64,000 nt of DNA from Paragonimus westermani (taxonomy: Eukaryota; Platyhelminthes; Trematoda; Plagiorchiida; Troglotrematidae): positions 78,154 to 142,153 of the forward strand of contig QNGE01000940.1 of the NCBI GenBank assembly GCA_008508345.1. Reading direction: 5' to 3'. Within the stretch, counting starts at the first letter, position 1. Each line of letters starts with the position of its first letter. The position numbers and the translations under genes were made by a program. Positions 1 to 11,600 of this stretch are shown here, piece after piece. The notes under the pieces were generated by a model. The model worked only from the letters and a program-made list of their open reading frames with translations, had not been told where the DNA came from and ran no database searches.

Positions 1-3000
1 GTCAGGGGTATTGTCCGGTCTGCCCCACGATTTGCGACATTACCTTCGTAAGTGTACTGTGACAAACGTGGAACCTAGCACAACACAGGACTTCCCGGAA
101 AATAAGATCAGGCCATCACACTAATTTTAAATATTTGATTCCAACGGACAGAAACAAGTGACAACAGGAATAGAAAACGATACCTGAACATGTACCAGAC
201 TTCCGTATATACTCCGACTGGTGAGGACATACAGTGGTAACAATGGGTTTGCTCTCTGGATAGGAATCTTCAGACTTATGTTCGGCGTCCGTAGACCGAA
301 ATGTGCCCGGAGTGTCCAAATGCTTAGTGCTAAGTGCAGAGCGTTTGATAGGAAAGGAGACAGAAGGACCAGAAGTGGATTCTTTAGAGGCAGAGCCACT
401 GGGTTATGGAAGACGAAAAAGCGTTTAAGTAAAAAATTCAGGAACACAGCAATGGGAGAATCATCGGTCCACGTTTACTTTAAAGAACTATTTTATTCAC
501 AGATATCCACCAGTTATCGAGTATAATACTAAATAAGTTACTGTCTAAAAAGGTCTGATAGGGCTAAAGGAAAGGGTTTGGAAGTGAACGTGCGCACGAC
601 CTCAAAGCCAAGCGGCCTGTTTCATATTCCGACTCACCTCTTTAGTTCACACAATATTGTAAGATAAAACGCAGCCCGTTACATTACTTACATTTCATGA
701 ATAGTGTTTAAGATGTGTGCAGCTGCGTGCAGAGTGCACGTTCGATGGTAGGTTCGTATACATGATGTTAAATGAATCGAAGTTTAGGGACGAACAACGT
801 TTGACGATATAGACGAATAACAATACCGTTCGTAATCTGAGGCGGATTGATTTGTAACGAACTTCATTTAGGGAGGGTAGTTGAAAACAGTGAACAGTTG
901 TATACGAAATCATCCATGTGTGTTTACTCACACTTTTCTTACATTAATCAGCAGTCAACAATAACACTTTTAGTGAATGCTAGAGCTTGAATCAACTGCA
1001 GCAGAATGTCGATTGCCAAGTTCAGTGTTCTTGTGGGCTCGGACGACCTGATAAAATCCAATCCGCACATGATCCATTAACTTCTTATGGTACAAAAACT
1101 GAAAACAAAACGCTAAAGACCAGCTCATCTATCAAGACTGAACACCGCAAATCCACATAAAACCAAAGGAATATGTGAATCAAAATGATTAACTAAACGT
1201 TTACGTTTGAAGCCATGGAGAACAGTGAGCTCTAGGCATACTACGGCAACTCACTCATTCAACTTGGATCGTTTCGGTTGTGGCTTCTTTTCGCCGGACT
1301 AAAAGAGAAAAAACGTATGAATAATGAGTGCCGGAACAGCGGTGTAACTGCAAAGGCAGACCAAAAGGTTGCGGAAGATTAATAAGAAGTGACAATTGGG
1401 AGACTAAATTTTTCACTTGTGAATCACTGTACACAACCAGCAACGTTAAGGATCAGCGCGGTAGCGAATGTCTGTACACAGGGGCAGAATACACAAGAGG
1501 TAAATTTTGTGATTCGAAATTTCATAACCCACTTTGATAACCATTTCACAGAGATGAAACGAATGAAGTGAATGGTGGCAGGACCAAGTAAGCATGGCAA
1601 TACTTTGGGTGAACATTAAGTGCGGATAACAAAGGAGCTGAAAGCGAGCGGTCAAGTCAAGCACGACACTCGAAAGGATGCACAATCATTCCAACATTTA
1701 TGCTAGATGCGTGTAACTACTGTGTAGAGAGGCAAGTGGATTGGGATGCCAAGTAGCTGTACTATACTGTTCTCGTAAGGGTTAATGTGAAAGCACAAAA
1801 TCTGAGACGAGTAGATAAAGTTAATGAATTCAAATTGTGCACAACAGACAGTAGAAGTCAACACCCGAAAGCCAACAAGTGAAGCGAGAACGCTGGCTAC
1901 CACATTGAAGCCAAAAAGGCAAGGAAAGATGGCGCAAACACACAAGTATGACTACAAGGTGAAAAGTCGCAAACAGTATGAGTGGTAATAAAGAAAATAA
2001 CAGCCGGGAAACGATAACAAACCCGCAAACAACAACAACAATTATAACACCTACCTAAAAGCTCGCACCTAAGGATGTGTGTTTATATACAGAAATGCAA
2101 ACGACCAGTATGGGTTGCAAAACGCACAAGCACAAAAATAAAAACCAACACGGGTGTTGCGGGGTAAAAGTGACGAAACAACAGGTCGGGGATTGGGGAA
2201 AACAGTGGTGAAAGTGGCGCAAAGGGAAAGGGAAAGATGCAGAAACATGATATAGTAAGATACCACAGGTGTGTCTCTTATCCAAAAGGACGGGTAGACG
2301 GATATTCGCTAGTGAATTTGTCTTCATTACAAACCGATTACACACTTCATAAACGAGTGATAAATCGAGATGACGATAATGAACGTATCTCACCTGTTTA
2401 GTCGAAGAACGTTCTTCGCAAGAAACCTGGGGCTGTAATGTATAACAAGAAGTTGTATAAATGAAGGCAGATAACAAGGGGCAAGATCGGTTAAGTGCCA
2501 GATTGTAAACGTCAATAGAACTTTGAAATGAACACATTTGTATCAAAGCAAACAAGCCCGAAATAAATATGAGTCAATCATGGAGAGTGAAGTTGAAAGA
2601 TAAATTGAGGACCATGCGCGAGCTGCCTGAATTCGTACAGCCTCGAACACATCCTCTAGGGAATCAAAAACTGAGCAAAGGAACAAACGCGTGTGTTGTA
2701 ACAACCTAGTTTGATAAATACAAGACTTTTAGTTAAGGGAACGAATGACGTCCACCTTCAGTTGAAGATTCGCACGCAGTCCATGTTGGATGCAACCCAA
2801 CTCCGAACCGATCCTTGTCGTTGCACACACACTTTCAACTTTGGCCGCACCATCAAGAATCGCTGAGCGCGAGTGCTTCTTCCACTGTAGCCCATCATTG
2901 GCGATTGTTCGAGTTCAGTCCAGAAACAAATAACGATTAAGCATAACAGACCCTCACAGAGCTTTGACGTTGAAGCCATGGGTCAAATCCGAATATGCGT

Positions 3001-4130
3001 TACCGGTATGAGATTACAGCAGCAAAAATTTGACATTAGGAGGTAAAAAAACCGATTTCGATGTAAACCCAGATTTATGTACATTTAGAATCAACGACAA
3101 AAAAACGATTTTTTTTAAGGAAACGAACAGGATATTCTCCTAACGTTCACCGTAATGCAGGTATTTTTTCAAAACAGGTTTACGGGATGCTTCACGACAT
3201 TCTAGACCGAGGCGATGCAGATACCAAACTATACTTTGAATACTCGCAGTACAGAAATTTGTTCCGATTAAAACAGTTAAGCAAACAGAATAGAAGTGCT
3301 TGGCATCAAGTTCCGATTAACGAAAAGAGTATTCAAACTATAGGAATAAGTTTGAATTTGCAGAGTCAACAAAAAAGGCTCACCGAATTTGATGAAGATC
3401 GTTTGGGATCTGAAAAATAAAACAAAATCTAACTGACCAAAGGAACTGTGCAACCACATATCACTGTGCTGAAGTACAAGAGAACTTGGAGGATGAGAAG
3501 CAACTCCACATTCCAGATCTGCAACTAACGGCAACCGAACCTGGGCAATACTCAACTGTCGGACAGTTCCAACAATCGTGAAACCTGTCTGCGACAAGTT
3601 TGCTTACAAAATGGACGTGTGAAAACAGGGACTCCTGGTATTCAATTCAAAAATAAATCCCTTCGGTGTGGTGATTCGGTGCTAATTTTAACACACTGAA
3701 AAGATAGACAGAACATGAGCTAAAGTACTAGAAAAGCTACGAAGGAAGCCAAAACAGAGCACACACCAAAACAGACGACGTCATGACGATTGACATTCGG
3801 TCGACAGCACGACCACTGCACAGCGATAACTTAGAGAAATCCAATCTCTATGTATCCGAGTAGCATAACGGAGGAGAAAAACACCCACAAAATTAGAACA
3901 CAGAGTGTTTGGACGCGTTTGATCACTGCTAAAGAATTGCACCAAAAACCAGGGTCTGACAGAGCAATGTAATTGAACGATCTGACATGATGTATGCAAG
4001 CGGCATTAGGTAATGACCCTTCGAACGGAAACGGAGGATGACTGCACAGCGCCGGCAGTGTTGACAGAAATAGCACCTACAAAGAAACAGGATTCTAGTG
4101 CACGGTGTTGCAACGATCTGATGAAAACGA
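1..4130. other. No recognisable gene; A-rich strand skew
   Basis: I see no family-level protein similarity, RNA gene or clear repeat here. Open frames are short and unrecognised, including one of about 77 codons at 3187-3420 (+). The given strand carries clearly more A than T, and this continues to about 5.8 kb: in 4981-5040 I count 27 A against 11 T, and in 5281-5340 28 A against 12 T. Intronic or intergenic DNA is the likeliest reading. Confidence 0.5.
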
Positions 4131-4139
4131 AGGTAGTTG

Positions 4140-4720
4140 ACTTACACATGTGGAAAGTGATTTCAACGGACCAAGGGACGGAGCATCAACGAACCGTTGT
4201 GCGTCCATTACAAGACATTTTCAATAATGCAACACAACAGGGAAGTTTGTCGTCGAGATTAACCAAACGAGTGATTGCCATAATTATTCAGCGGCGCAGT
4301 ACACTACGAAAACACTTCTGCACTATGTCCAATGACACCATACTGCGTTGTGGCAAAAAGCATCAGGATATGACCGATTGTCAGTTAACGTTATAGGTTC
4401 ACCAAAAATGCTACTTGGAACACCAGATGCACAAGTCGAATGCCAGACTAGCGGTGACAGGTGTTGCAAAAAGCAGGGCAAGCGTACTGGACAATACAAC
4501 AGTCTATGATCGGTGGACAAAACATGTCAAAAGAAGAACAATGTAACGTTAGCTCCCGTGGTTTGTTCCATCTGGATGTGTACGATAATAGTGGTTAGTT
4601 AAATGATCCGAGCGTACTTCAATCTGGTAATACGCATCAAAAACAAATTAGCTGGAAGAGAGTGCAAACTCGCCCGGTGCATTACAATTAGACGTGACCA
4701 GTGAAGTATTCACAGCATGC
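4140..4720 (+). pseudogene. Possible decayed Ty3/gypsy integrase C-terminal region
   Basis: A frame around 4150-4240 reads STDQGTEHQ followed by a hydrophobic stretch, resembling the second catalytic block of a retroelement integrase (usually TDxGxxF). Around 4650-4690 another frame reads ARCITIRRDQ, like the basic segment downstream of gypsy integrase catalytic cores. A similar peptide (HAVTIRHEV) occurs in the candidate at about 14.6 kb. Spacing between the blocks is too short for an intact core and several frames are needed. This is a weak inference; an unrelated chance match is quite possible. Confidence 0.22.
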
Positions 4721-6630
4721 GAAGTGGGCGGTGATACAAGCCAGAAGTTTCCGAGTACCAGAAAACACTTCTTTAGTGTCATAGAAAGACCCAAATCGAT
4801 AGAAATGTCGCAAAATGATCGACAGACAAAACGTCGCAAACTGGTTATCAGTGATGAGTTACTTCGATAGACAAGGGAGATTAAAGATTAAGAGAGAACT
4901 GAAACAAGCACAAGCGCTGTTGATTGCATGCATAAGGAATACAGAATGGAACATCAAAGACTTCAAGCAGTGTACCTTAGTGTAGAAAACAAAAAGGGTC
5001 AATGTGATTCTACATGTGAACGGAAAAAGTGAGCGGAAAAGAACATTCACTGGTAACAGCGCAAAAATGGATATCGAGACAATGACTCGCAATGCAAAAG
5101 CGTAAAGCTACAGTAAACAGCCGAGGATGGAAACAGTTGAAAAAGGTGGTACCACATCAACTCTTTCGGACTAACAAACAAAACGATGCACACCAAGAAA
5201 ATCGAAACATTTAGGATAAGCTCAAATCATGCTGATCGAAAACGAGTTACCCGATTAAAAACAGCTGATCCCAAAAAAATTGGAGGTAAAATATTGGACG
5301 GAACAAAAAGGTAAAATCGAAAAGTAGAATTCGTTAGACAGAATAATCGATAACAATAGCGGTCATCTATATGAAACGTGAAATTCCACAAAGAATTCAA
5401 TGAAACCGATAGTCATAATTTTGAGCGCCCCTGTTGCCAGTCTGAGGACAGGTGATGTACTCCACAGCGACGAACGCATTCAGTGAGAACACTTAAGAAA
5501 ATACAACATATCGACGATAATGGCTGACATCGGCATGTACTATCATTCAACTTCCGCAATACGTCAGTGCAGACGGCTGCTTCGATGACCATTCATCCAT
5601 AACGGTCATAAGCCTGAACAAAAGGTGCTGTGGCTCGAGCAGCTGGTCTTCACAACAGTGGCATGCGGCAGTCCACAAGGCTAAGATTAGCGAAGTGGAC
5701 AAATTACGTGAAAACTAGAAGTCTGAATTACGAATAATGCAGGTAGAAGTCATTAAAAAACTCTAATCCAGAACAGTTAACAAATAATACAAGCTCAGTT
5801 ATGGGCCGAAAAATCCATTGTGAAACTGGTAAGATATCAACTAATGAAGGTCCAAGATCCGGGCCTTCCCACCCCCACATCATTTTAAATAGTCGATAGT
5901 TGCGTTCATGAAGCTAGAGATTGTCTCTGATACAGATGGGCCACCATACCGAGCGGGTCTGTGTGACAGCTGTTCGGTTGCTGACGCAAATTAGATTACG
6001 AAAATCGTCCAAGGTGGCCGAAATTCCGGGCAATAAAACAGGTTAGAAACATGTTATTCCCGCCAATCTTTGGTCTGCATCGCTAACAACGAATAACACG
6101 AAAACGAAATCGGAAGACGAAATGCCATGGGCCTATTAATCACCGTTCACGGTCCGTTTTCCAGTAACGTCTTTCTTGCGCTGAGTGTGGTGTTGCATTT
6201 TAGTGTCGTACATGATCAGCTGACAAAAACGAAACCGATCATCCAAGCATATGTCGAACTTTCTTGGGCCAGCCTTATGTCAGGAGTGGTAAGAGTAAAG
6301 GATGGACGCAAATTCATGAGGCTTGCCAGCGTGACACGAGCGAACCTTGTTTTCAATTCATGACGAACACCGGATAAGGCACAACCAGGCCGGTCTTCCA
6401 AATAACCGCGCATCAGGAAGACCCTCAATCCGCTGTTATCCATGGACGAGCTGTGTTAAATTAACTGAATAACTACAAATTTGACTTTAATGTCAGCGTT
6501 TGGTAAACCTATTAGAAGTCAGTTTAACAGAACGGACAGGTTAGATATTTCTGATTCGCGACTGTTCGCACGCATGCGCACCCACCGCAGCAAACCAACA
6601 ACCAGGAGTTAACCAGAACTGACACGGTGA
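4721..6630. other. No recognisable gene
   Basis: Open frames are short and match no family I know. The A-rich skew of the first 5 kb fades after about 5.8 kb. No repeat shared with the rest of the window was seen. Confidence 0.5.
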
Positions 6631-6634
6631 GACT

Positions 6635-6795
6635 GGACCTTGACGTGGTGTGACGGCTTGCGCATCTCGATCACCTTTTGGGCTAAACTGGACAGAGTTA
6701 CTCATACCAGGCAGGCCAATAGGTAGAGTTCTGACAAGCCACAGTCTCCTGGTCCTCCAGGTTGGGGNTCTCTTCCTATGTGGGGTTTGCTTTTT
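6635..6795 (+). repeat. Dispersed repeat, copy 1
   Basis: The core GGTGTGACGGCTT, then a segment resembling GCTCATCTC and ATTGGGCTA, then GATCCTCCAGGTT-like sequence, recurs with substitutions on the minus strand at 7290-7465 and in part at 9590-9650. Copies 1 and 2 form an inverted pair about 0.5 kb apart. The sequence is not clearly coding. It may be part of an old LINE, because the third copy lies inside RTE-like LINE sequence. A lone N at 6768 interrupts this copy. Confidence 0.55.
6768..6768. other. Single unresolved base (N)
   Basis: One N inside a dispersed repeat. Elsewhere in this window lone Ns sit exactly at abrupt sequence changes, so this may also be a contig join and not merely an ambiguous base. 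Confidence 0.7.
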
Positions 6796-7289
6796 CTTCA
6801 TGGTTGTGTGGCAGCTAAGCACTAGTGTGAACCACAGAGGTATTGCTGTCTATGATGATGATGATGTTCCAGGTCAAAACAGGGAACGAGGGAGACCTGA
6901 GGCTGGATGGTAAGAGATGGGACTTACCAACACAGTGCACCACAATTGGCTATATCTGTTGTGGGACCAGTAAAATAATTACTAGAAATAGGGATCAAGG
7001 GGGACCTGAGGGGTAAAGTTGGTAAGACAGTGGGGGAGGGATCAGCAGTAGCATGTCTTCACCTACCCACCCTGCTGTGGGTAGCAGATACGGAGATCTC
7101 GTTTTATACTGTGACATGGAATTATTGCTGCTGTGAGTATCCACGGTTGTATGTGGGCTGAGATACTGCCGGGACGCCCAGATCTAGACAGCAAAATGAT
7201 TAGGGTTCTCAACCAGACTATAGCTCAAAAGCCTGTACCACAAGGCAGCGGATGAGTGGCTGTGCACCAAAACGGGCACATTTTCCGGA

Positions 7290-7465
7290 AAACGACGCCA
7301 ATCTTCTTCCAACACCGAACCTGGAGGATCAAGATACTGCGGTTTGTTAGGCCTCTGCCAACTAGCCTGTCTGGTGAGTGATTCTGCTTCTGAGTGGACA
7401 CCAAACCATTCAATGTAGCCCAATGGGTTATGGAGATGAGCAAAGCCGTCACACCGCATCAAGGA
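7290..7465 (-). repeat. Dispersed repeat, copy 2 (inverted relative to copy 1)
   Basis: Read on the minus strand it aligns with 6635-6795 over the GGTGTGACGGCTT core, a GCTCATCTCC / ATTGGGCTAC segment and a GATCCTCCAGGTT block. One minus-strand frame is open across most of it (about 92 codons, 7184-7462) but matches no family I can name. The minus-strand peptide TRLVLDAV just upstream is nearly repeated as TRLVIDAV beside the 9.6-kb copy, so the shared sequence extends beyond the core. Confidence 0.5.
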
Positions 7466-7827
7466 CTAGTCTTGTGACGATGATGTGCGCAACAATCAGA
7501 AGCAAATAACAGCGTTGAAAATATCGTCGTCCGTGGACGACAATTCCACTGCAGAATAGTTTGACACAACTGCATCTATCCAACGAATAGTTTATGTGGA
7601 CACCAACACTCAAATCTATGATTTCAAAATGCATAATGCCGAGTGGCTTCAGATTCATCCAAACCCTACCGAACTGACCGAGATATAGAGTACTTTTCAA
7701 ACGTTATTGCTCGTCCCTAAGCTATAAAAATTCCTATCAGGATTCATGATTGACACAGTGACAATCTACGCACTAATGACTTATCCCTAACCTGTCCGTG
7801 CACACACCAATCGCTTCTTCTCAAGCT

Positions 7828-8930
7828 GGTTCATCTGACCACTGTCCCACTAACTGCACTTGCATAAACGATGTTTCTGAGCCAACAAACGCTTTCCGTA
7901 AAATAGTATGACGCTACCAGTGGCCGACTAGAACCGAGTGTGCGACATTTTTGTCTCAACTCTCCGGCACGATTGATTCTACGATTATTTCTCCTTCACG
8001 GACGACATTGTCGGTCTCTCATGACGGAATATTATTCTCCGCCTCCGTAAACTCGACAATGCCCCTTCACGAGTAATCCAATTACACCTGCCTCTGTTCT
8101 GCACGGAAGAATTGCTTGTATAAACTACGGTGTGTTCATTCCACTTCTTCCATTCGTGTAGGCTTAGTCAGCTGTCGGTTAAGCCAAAGATCGTTTTGTT
8201 AGCGGGAAGGCACCTGGGGGTGGTAGATACTCCCTCTCATAGTATTCTGAGACTTAGCAGAAACTGCTTCATGGAATTTTCCAACGGCCTTCCCTCCCAT
8301 TCAGATAGATGACAAAGTGTTTCATCCAGGCGATGAATTTGAAGTATTCAATCATTTACCGGTCTTCAACTCCACCACCGCTATTGCTGCCCAAAATCCC
8401 AACTACCCCTGGTCGGCAATGCCGTTCCTGCCCTTGACTTTGTTGCGCGTAACGTTCACCAAGCTCCACAGATAACGAACACCAACAGGCTCCCGAAACC
8501 AAATGTTTTTCTTCTCAAGTTACACCTTTGAATCAACACTTCCAACAAGTTTCCACCATTCGGGAAATTACTCAATTTCTTTTACCGCTCCCAAGTGCAA
8601 CAACCGTTCACATCCAACCAACTACCGCCCAATTCCCCTCACCAACTTCACCCAAAATTATGAAATTCCATATCGCGAAGCACACACATATGTAAATATC
8701 ATAAAGAATGAACCAATCAACGACTAACAATACGTTCTCCAGCGTCAACGCTCTACGGGCGACTTGCCTATTTACGCTCCTGATATTCGGCCATTTGACT
8801 TAGTCCCCTTGACAAGCCTAGTTCTTCTTTTTCCAAAACCGTTGATTGAGGTCTGTATGATGCTTCGCTAACGACGTTATCTACGTACGGGTTTGTTCCA
8901 AGTTAATCAACATTACACATCAGTGTGAAC
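7828..8930 (+). pseudogene. Decayed Jockey/CR1-type LINE: endonuclease end and RT start
   Basis: At 7828 the frame reads GSSDHCP, the typical end of an apurinic-type LINE endonuclease, followed by a linker-like stretch. At about 8500-8700 another frame reads NYRPIPLTN, the first conserved block of non-LTR reverse transcriptases, and at about 8755 QRSTGDLPIY resembles the next block (normally xxRSTxDxL). The frames are broken by stops and shifts. The catalytic YADD/FADD region is not found downstream, so the element is incomplete. Order and strand are consistent with one old insertion. Confidence 0.5.
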
Positions 8931-9179
8931 CACTGCCACACAACCAAGAAAAAAGGAAACTTTCTTTAGGAAAAGGGAGAAAAATGGAACGGGTAGGGAA
9001 GTAACTGCCAAAAATAGCTACGTCCACACTCAAACATCCAAGATCAACGTGTGAACAAACCGCCGAGCTATAGGTGAAAGTAAGGCGTTATCAGCAAGAC
9101 AGCTTCCCTACAGCTTACATTGCCCCGTGTCATTAAGTGCACTCAATTCATGGACAATTTGACCAACCACCGACATTCA

Positions 9180-10531
9180 TGCCACTGAGCACGGTTAGCC
9201 GCCATCTCACCTTACGTCTTCAGCCACCGACTCGCGAGGGCCCCAGTCCGCGAGACGAACCCAATCCACAGTGACCAACCCCTTTGTGAACGACTTAATT
9301 TGTTTAAGCCAGGTCATCATCTGTCCGCCTCGTACATTCCGCCAGTCGGCCGCAGCGTCGGCAAAGAGTGCTCGGTGTAGCAGACGACTAGCTGGCATCC
9401 TCAATACATGACTTAACCACTCGTCAGCGAAAATGTATGGAGTGAACAAAAAAACTCGCTGGATAAACAGTGCCAAACACCCGTTTCCTAACCTCTGTTG
9501 CTTACTCACTGGTGCCATCCGATGCGAGCGATTAAATGCAGACCTTGGTGGTCTGCCATTAGTAATTCTGCTTCTGAATGGTCACCAAACCGTCCAATGT
9601 AGCTCAATGTAGGTTGTCGGGGTGAGCAAAGCCGTCACACCGCGTCAATGACTAATCTCGTTGTGACGGCACTCCTGATGAAGAGTACTGGGAAAGGTGA
9701 ACAGTCCAGACAGTTGCCCATAAACCTCCGTCCTGCCTGGAGAGTAGGCATACAGAATAACTTACTTCCCCGGAACTCCCTTGTGAAAAAGGTAGTTCCA
9801 GGGGATGTTACGAACCGAACCAAAAGCTGCCCTTAGGTGTAAAAAACCACGACCATCGGCTGCCTAGGAGAGTGCCGACGCTTCGAAATCCGTCGCAAGG
9901 TAAGAATGTGATAAATGTGCCCTCTAGAAGGTCAGAATCTCGCCTGTTCTTCACATATCTGAGCCAACGCAATATAGTCAATGAGTAACCTGGGCGCAAC
10001 CGACACTAGACTGATACCTCTGTGATTGTCAGTCTTTGGGCTCCCGTTTGAAAATGGGAGTTACCGCTGATAGGCACCAATCATGAGGTACCTCTTCGGT
10101 TTCTCAAACCGTCCGGTGGAATTTTGCCAGTTCTGTTACCAACCTCTCCCCAGCATCTTTGGAAATGGGAGGATCGAGTCTTGTTACGTTTCAGTAACTT
10201 AATCACCGGGGTCACTTCTGTTTCAGACGAAGTCGTTTAGAAAGCACTAGCTGACTATTCGGGCCTCGTCGTCTGAACGGTCTGGTTGAGTGCAGCTGAA
10301 CTGTTCGTCAAAACGTTCAGTCCACCTGTCAAGTCGGCGCGATTGGCTGTTGATAAGTGAACCACGCTTTTCACATACGGTCTTACACCGACTTGTCGGT
10401 TGGTACAACCACGGATCAAGGAAAAATGCTTTGTTATTCCCAGACTGTTCGAAAAGGTAGCCTTTAGGATCTTTGCACAAGCTCTTAGCCAGCATGCTTT
10501 TGAGTTCTTTACCGGTCGTCATCATGCTCAC
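9180..10531 (-). pseudogene. Decayed RTE-like LINE ORF2 (subfamily C)
   Basis: Reading from 10531 downward: an endonuclease-RT linker containing NSQSRRLDRWTERFDEQFS (10247-10531); RT blocks around 10040-9830 reading DNHRGISLV, EEQARF and ILTLRRISKRRHS; then, near 9600, a degenerate ARIGWHQ.VSN block; and at 9207-9518 the LINE tail with WLSHVLRMPASRLLHRALF, RGGQMMTW and RLADWGPRE. This order is that of flatworm and mollusc RTE-like ORF2 proteins. The central catalytic part is missing or unrecognisable and several frameshifts and stops are present, so it is inactive. Confidence 0.65.
9590..9650 (-). repeat. Dispersed repeat, copy 3 (partial)
   Basis: The minus strand repeats the GGTGTGACGGCTTTGCTC core of the 6.6 and 7.4 kb copies with adjoining similarity. 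It lies within the RTE-like LINE remnant, suggesting that the dispersed repeat derives from that LINE family. Confidence 0.5.
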
Positions 10532-10989
10532 AGCCAGATAGAATGAAGTGACGTCTGTTCACAAGGTTTATCGACATGACGGAAATCCAGTTCTGTCGCA
10601 ACTGCACAGCTTCACAGCAGATTTGCACACCAGCCGTGAACACTAATCCAGCATCGTTAACGTCAGTCTTAGTTAAAAGCAAACTCTGACGACTTCAAAT
10701 GATCTTGTTTAGCGTAATCAAATTACAAACCCAGTTACTAACCAGAGGAACAATGGCAAAAACAATTGGCCGCCGCACAAGAAACTAAAACAGGTCGAAG
10801 CCATAAACGCTCTTAAAACCATCAAGCGGTTTCGAGGACTTTGCGCAAAAGAAGACAGGTCGTCAACACTGTGTACAACAGAACTGTCAACATTAACGAC
10901 TCAACCTACCCAACGACCAGCCAATGTTTCCAACCGACAGCCTGTATACATCTCCTGCACGGCAGGCCATAGAAGACCGTAGATCGTTC

Positions 10990-11600
10990 AACCTACCAAA
11001 GTAGTCATCTACTCAACTCACAGTATCAAGGCGTGTCCGTGAAGACGACGAAAGCGCTAACCTTCGTCACTTGTAGCTTCACAAAGACGACCGACAAGAT
11101 TTACAACGCGTTTGTGCCCTACGGTACAGAGACCTGGCGCATCCATGTGGAAAATGCATACAGACTCTCGGTAGTTGATCACCGCTGTCTTCACCAGTTA
11201 GCCGGTAGAAAATGGGCTGAACCTGTTGGCAACATGACAGTCCTTTAGTGTGCATTTGGGAACTGCAAGTTCGCAACTGATAGCCCAGATGGTGAAAATG
11301 CAGTCTTCGCTGGTCACGTCACATACTCTGTATGCGGGAGGAGCGTCAGTGGCTCCCCGGCGAAGGTAGAGGGAAACCGCAAGGTATCCAGACGCCGAAG
11401 TGATCAGAACTATAAAAGCCTTGACTGTTCCGCTTAGCTAAGTTAGTAGGTGCCGTCCACCTGGTCGGGGAGTTCGCGATTGTCCACATAACTGGTTGGA
11501 AACAGTCTGATATGGCACTGTGCTGCGTTCCATGACGAGCAGGAATCCGTGTGCTCTTTGAATAAGTTTTCAATAAAATCAACTGTCTTCGTTCGTTCGT
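10990..11600 (+). pseudogene. Decayed RTE-like LINE ORF2 C-terminal part (subfamily C)
   Basis: A frame at about 11030 gives degenerate ANLRHL, then the frame from 11033 reads IYNAFVPYGTETW and RLSVVDHRCLHQLAG, matching the conserved SETW / FDHRCLR blocks of RTE-like ORF2. Farther on, a different frame reads KALTVPLS, SRCRPPGRG and NWLETV, which is the usual C-terminus. Frameshifts separate these pieces. It runs away from the minus-strand copy at 9.2-10.5 kb, so the two are back to back. A final TTTTCAATAAAATC at about 11570 may be the 3' end. Confidence 0.6.
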
